Under the pieces are notes generated by a model, which saw only the letters and a program-made list of their open reading frames with translations, searched no databases and was not told where the DNA came from. Shown piece after piece: positions 37,071-38,591 of a stretch of 38,591 nt of DNA. Both the position numbers and the translations under genes were made by a program. The DNA lies in the NCBI GenBank assembly GCA_045535815.1, contig JAZSMJ010000002.1, forward strand, positions 1 through 38,591, read 5' to 3'. The DNA is from JAZSMJ01 sp045535815 (GTDB lineage: Bacteria > Bacillota > Clostridia > Oscillospirales > CAG-272). Positions within the stretch are counted from its first letter, which is position 1, and every line of letters starts with the position of its first letter.

Positions 37071-37781
37071 ATGAGTAACAACTGCGAATACGCATTCTCA
37101 CATGAAGTTGAGAATATGTGTACTGTTGCAAAAGGACCCAAGCACGGTCCCGCTCCCATTCCCGAAGAGGGAAGATGGGTAAAGGCTTATGAGATCAAGG
37201 ACATAAGCGGACTTTCTCACGGTATCGGTTGGTGCGCTCCCCAGCAGGGATGCTGCAAGCTGACTCTCAACGTTAAAAACGGAATTATCGAAGAGGCTCT
37301 TGTTGAGACTCTCGGATGCTCCGGTATGACACATTCCGCTGCTATGGCAGCAGAGATCCTTCAGGGCAAGACAATACTTGAAGCTCTCAACACAGACCTC
37401 GTTTGCGACGCTATCAACGTTGCTATGCGCGAGATCTTCAAGCAGCTCGTTTACGGACGTTCACAGACTGCTTTCTCCGAAAACGGTCTTCCGATAGGTG
37501 CATCTCTCGAGGACCTCGGTAAGGGTCTGAGAAGCCAGGTTGGAACAATGTTCGGCACAAAGGCTAAGGGTGTTCGTTACCTCGAAATGGCTGAGGGATA
37601 CGTTCTCTCTATCGGTCTTGACGAAAACAGCGAGGTTATCGGCTATAAGTTCGTTCACCTCGGAAAGATGATGGATGCTATCAAGGCAGGCAAGGACGCT
37701 AAGGAAGCATTCGAATCCAACGTTAAGACATACGGACGTTACGACGATGCGGTCAAGTACATTGACCCGAGAAAAGAATAA
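37071..37781 (+). CDS. IscU/NifU-like iron-sulfur scaffold protein paired with GGGtGRT protein
   Basis: 236 residues. The core resembles the IscU/NifU N-terminal scaffold fold: GWCAPQQGCCKLTLNVKNGIIEEALVETLGCSGMTHSAAMAAEILQGKTILEAL at about 52-107. Its cysteines (C54, C61, C62 and C83 by count) could bind a cluster. About 40 extra residues precede the core (FSHEVENMCTVAKGPKHGPAPIPEEGRW) and about 100 follow. This two-gene set, scaffold-like plus GGGtGRT protein, is recurrent in Clostridia, but its biochemical role is unsettled. Codon use is clearly biased (GTT, GCT, CTC, ATC, CGT) compared with neighbours rich in ATA and AGA, which suggests very high expression. AAAGGAGA precedes the ATG; the partner gene starts 20 bases after the stop. 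Confidence 0.85.
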   Translation: MSNNCEYAFSHEVENMCTVAKGPKHGPAPIPEEGRWVKAYEIKDISGLSHGIGWCAPQQGCCKLTLNVKNGIIEEALVETLGCSGMTHSAAMAAEILQGKTILEALNTDLVCDAINVAMREIFKQLVYGRSQTAFSENGLPIGASLEDLGKGLRSQVGTMFGTKAKGVRYLEMAEGYVLSIGLDENSEVIGYKFVHLGKMMDAIKAGKDAKEAFESNVKTYGRYDDAVKYIDPRKE

Positions 37782-37800
37782 GGAAGGAGGCAGTTATATA

Positions 37801-38591
37801 ATGGCAAACGATGTAAGATTTGAAGGCAAGGAAAGAAGACTTGCCGGTATAACAGCCTGCATGGCAGAATACGGAATCGCTTCTCTTGAGGATGCGCAGA
37901 AGATCTGCCTTGATAAGGGTATAGACGTTGACGCTATAGTTAAGGGCGTTCAGCCCATCGCATTCGATAACGCAAGCTGGGCTTACACACTCGGCGCAGC
38001 TATCGCAATAAAGAAGGGCATCACAAATGCTGCTGACGCTGCCGAAGCTATCGGTATCGGTCTCCAGGCATTCTGCATCCCCGGCTCCGTTGCAGCTAAC
38101 CGTAAGGTTGGTATCGGTCACGGTAACCTCGGCGCAATGCTTCTCCGTGAAGAAACAAAGTGCTTCTGCTTCCTCGCAGGTCACGAGTCCTTTGCAGCTG
38201 CTGAAGGCGCTATCGGTATCGCACGTACAGCTAATAAGGTAAGAAAAGAACCCCTTCGCGTAATCCTTAACGGTCTCGGTAAGGACGCAGCGTATATCAT
38301 TTCCAGAATTAACGGCTTCACATACGTTCAGACAGACTACGATTTCTATAACGACGAGGTTACAGTAGTTAAGTCCACCGCATACTCAAACGGCGACAAG
38401 GCTAAGGTTAAGTGCTACGGCGCAGACGACGTTCTTGAAGGCGTTGCTATAATGAAGATGGAGGGTGTTGACGTTTCCATCACAGGTAACTCCACCAACC
38501 CCACACGTTTCCAGCACCTTGTTGCAGGCACCTACAAGAAGTGGGCAATTGAAAACGGCAAGAGCTACTTCTCCGTTGCTTCCGGCGGCGG
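37801..38591 (+). CDS. GGGtGRT protein (3' end outside window)
   Basis: 263 codons are present from the ATG at 37801, with AAGGAGG upstream, and the frame is open at the window end. The protein begins MANDVRFEGKERRLAGITACMAEYG and includes AIAIKKGITNAADAAEAIGIGLQAFCIPGSVAANRKVGIGHGNLGAMLL, then LAGHESFAAAEGAIGIARTANKVR and ITGNSTNPTRFQHLVAGTYKKWAIENGKSYFSVASGGG. The last three glycines are the beginning of the motif that names the family, cut off by the window edge. The family is widespread in anaerobic Firmicutes and always close to the scaffold-like partner; its function is not established. It shares the strong codon bias of the preceding gene. Confidence 0.9.
   Translation, partial: MANDVRFEGKERRLAGITACMAEYGIASLEDAQKICLDKGIDVDAIVKGVQPIAFDNASWAYTLGAAIAIKKGITNAADAAEAIGIGLQAFCIPGSVAANRKVGIGHGNLGAMLLREETKCFCFLAGHESFAAAEGAIGIARTANKVRKEPLRVILNGLGKDAAYIISRINGFTYVQTDYDFYNDEVTVVKSTAYSNGDKAKVKCYGADDVLEGVAIMKMEGVDVSITGNSTNPTRFQHLVAGTYKKWAIENGKSYFSVASGG

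Overview
The window looks like a chromosomal segment of an endospore-forming member of the Clostridia, probably Oscillospiraceae-like or a related gut lineage. Support comes from spoIIE and spoIIR, a meso-diaminopimelate dehydrogenase, ribonuclease J, the IscU-like/GGGtGRT gene pair, AGGAGG-type ribosome binding sites, many A/T-ending codons, and short palindromic repeats of a kind common in that group. No tRNA, rRNA, CRISPR array, transposase or phage gene was seen. The species is inferred, not shown.

Layout. 1-2.9 kb: the 5' part of an XRE regulator (minus strand, cut by the window edge), a palindrome-rich gap, a double-GNAT acetyltransferase with a promoter, leader peptide and terminator in front of it, and a membrane-anchored TPM-domain protein. 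3.1-5.2 kb: a MinD-type ATPase followed by a methylglyoxal-synthase-like protein that lacks catalytic residues, then convergent pyrE. 5.4-8.6 kb: spoIIE and a hemolysin III family membrane protein. 8.6-12.2 kb: a minus-strand operon aspartate aminotransferase (type Ic) > ahcY > ddh. 12.3-14.1 kb: ribonuclease J with a hairpin-rich leader. 14.5-16.8 kb: two small clostridial proteins, a Nudix hydrolase and an AAA/DUF4143 ATPase. 16.9-19.1 kb: an aconitase-family hydratase. 19.3-21.1 kb: spoIIR, a helical hypothetical protein, mntP. 21.1-26.3 kb: a three-gene unit, ABC exporter > DUF1854 protein > ABC exporter, both exporters with N-terminal cytosolic extensions and zinc-ribbon-like cysteines. 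26.7 kb: a small XRE regulator. 27.2-32.8 kb: a Gld-like ABC operon (ATPase > permease > GldG-like > DUF4340) ending in a PrsA-like lipoprotein foldase. 33.0-36.6 kb: pgeF divergent from nfeD-SPFH, then birA and a small hypothetical gene. 36.65-36.92 kb: two tandem copies of a 134-bp palindromic repeat. 37.1 kb to the end: a highly codon-biased IscU-like scaffold gene and its GGGtGRT partner, cut inside the GGG motif.

How genes work together. AspT, AhcY and Ddh link aspartate-family metabolism, the activated-methyl cycle and peptidoglycan precursor supply. SpoIIE and SpoIIR are consecutive signals in sporulation (activation of sigma F, then of sigma E). NfeD and the SPFH protein are a known membrane-microdomain pair. 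The Gld-like operon encodes a complete ABC machine plus its extracytoplasmic partners. The least understood units are the ABC-DUF1854-ABC triad, the MinD/pseudo-methylglyoxal-synthase pair, and the attenuator-controlled acetyltransferase.

All positions of promoters and hairpins were read by eye. Products are assigned from recalled family motifs, without any database search.
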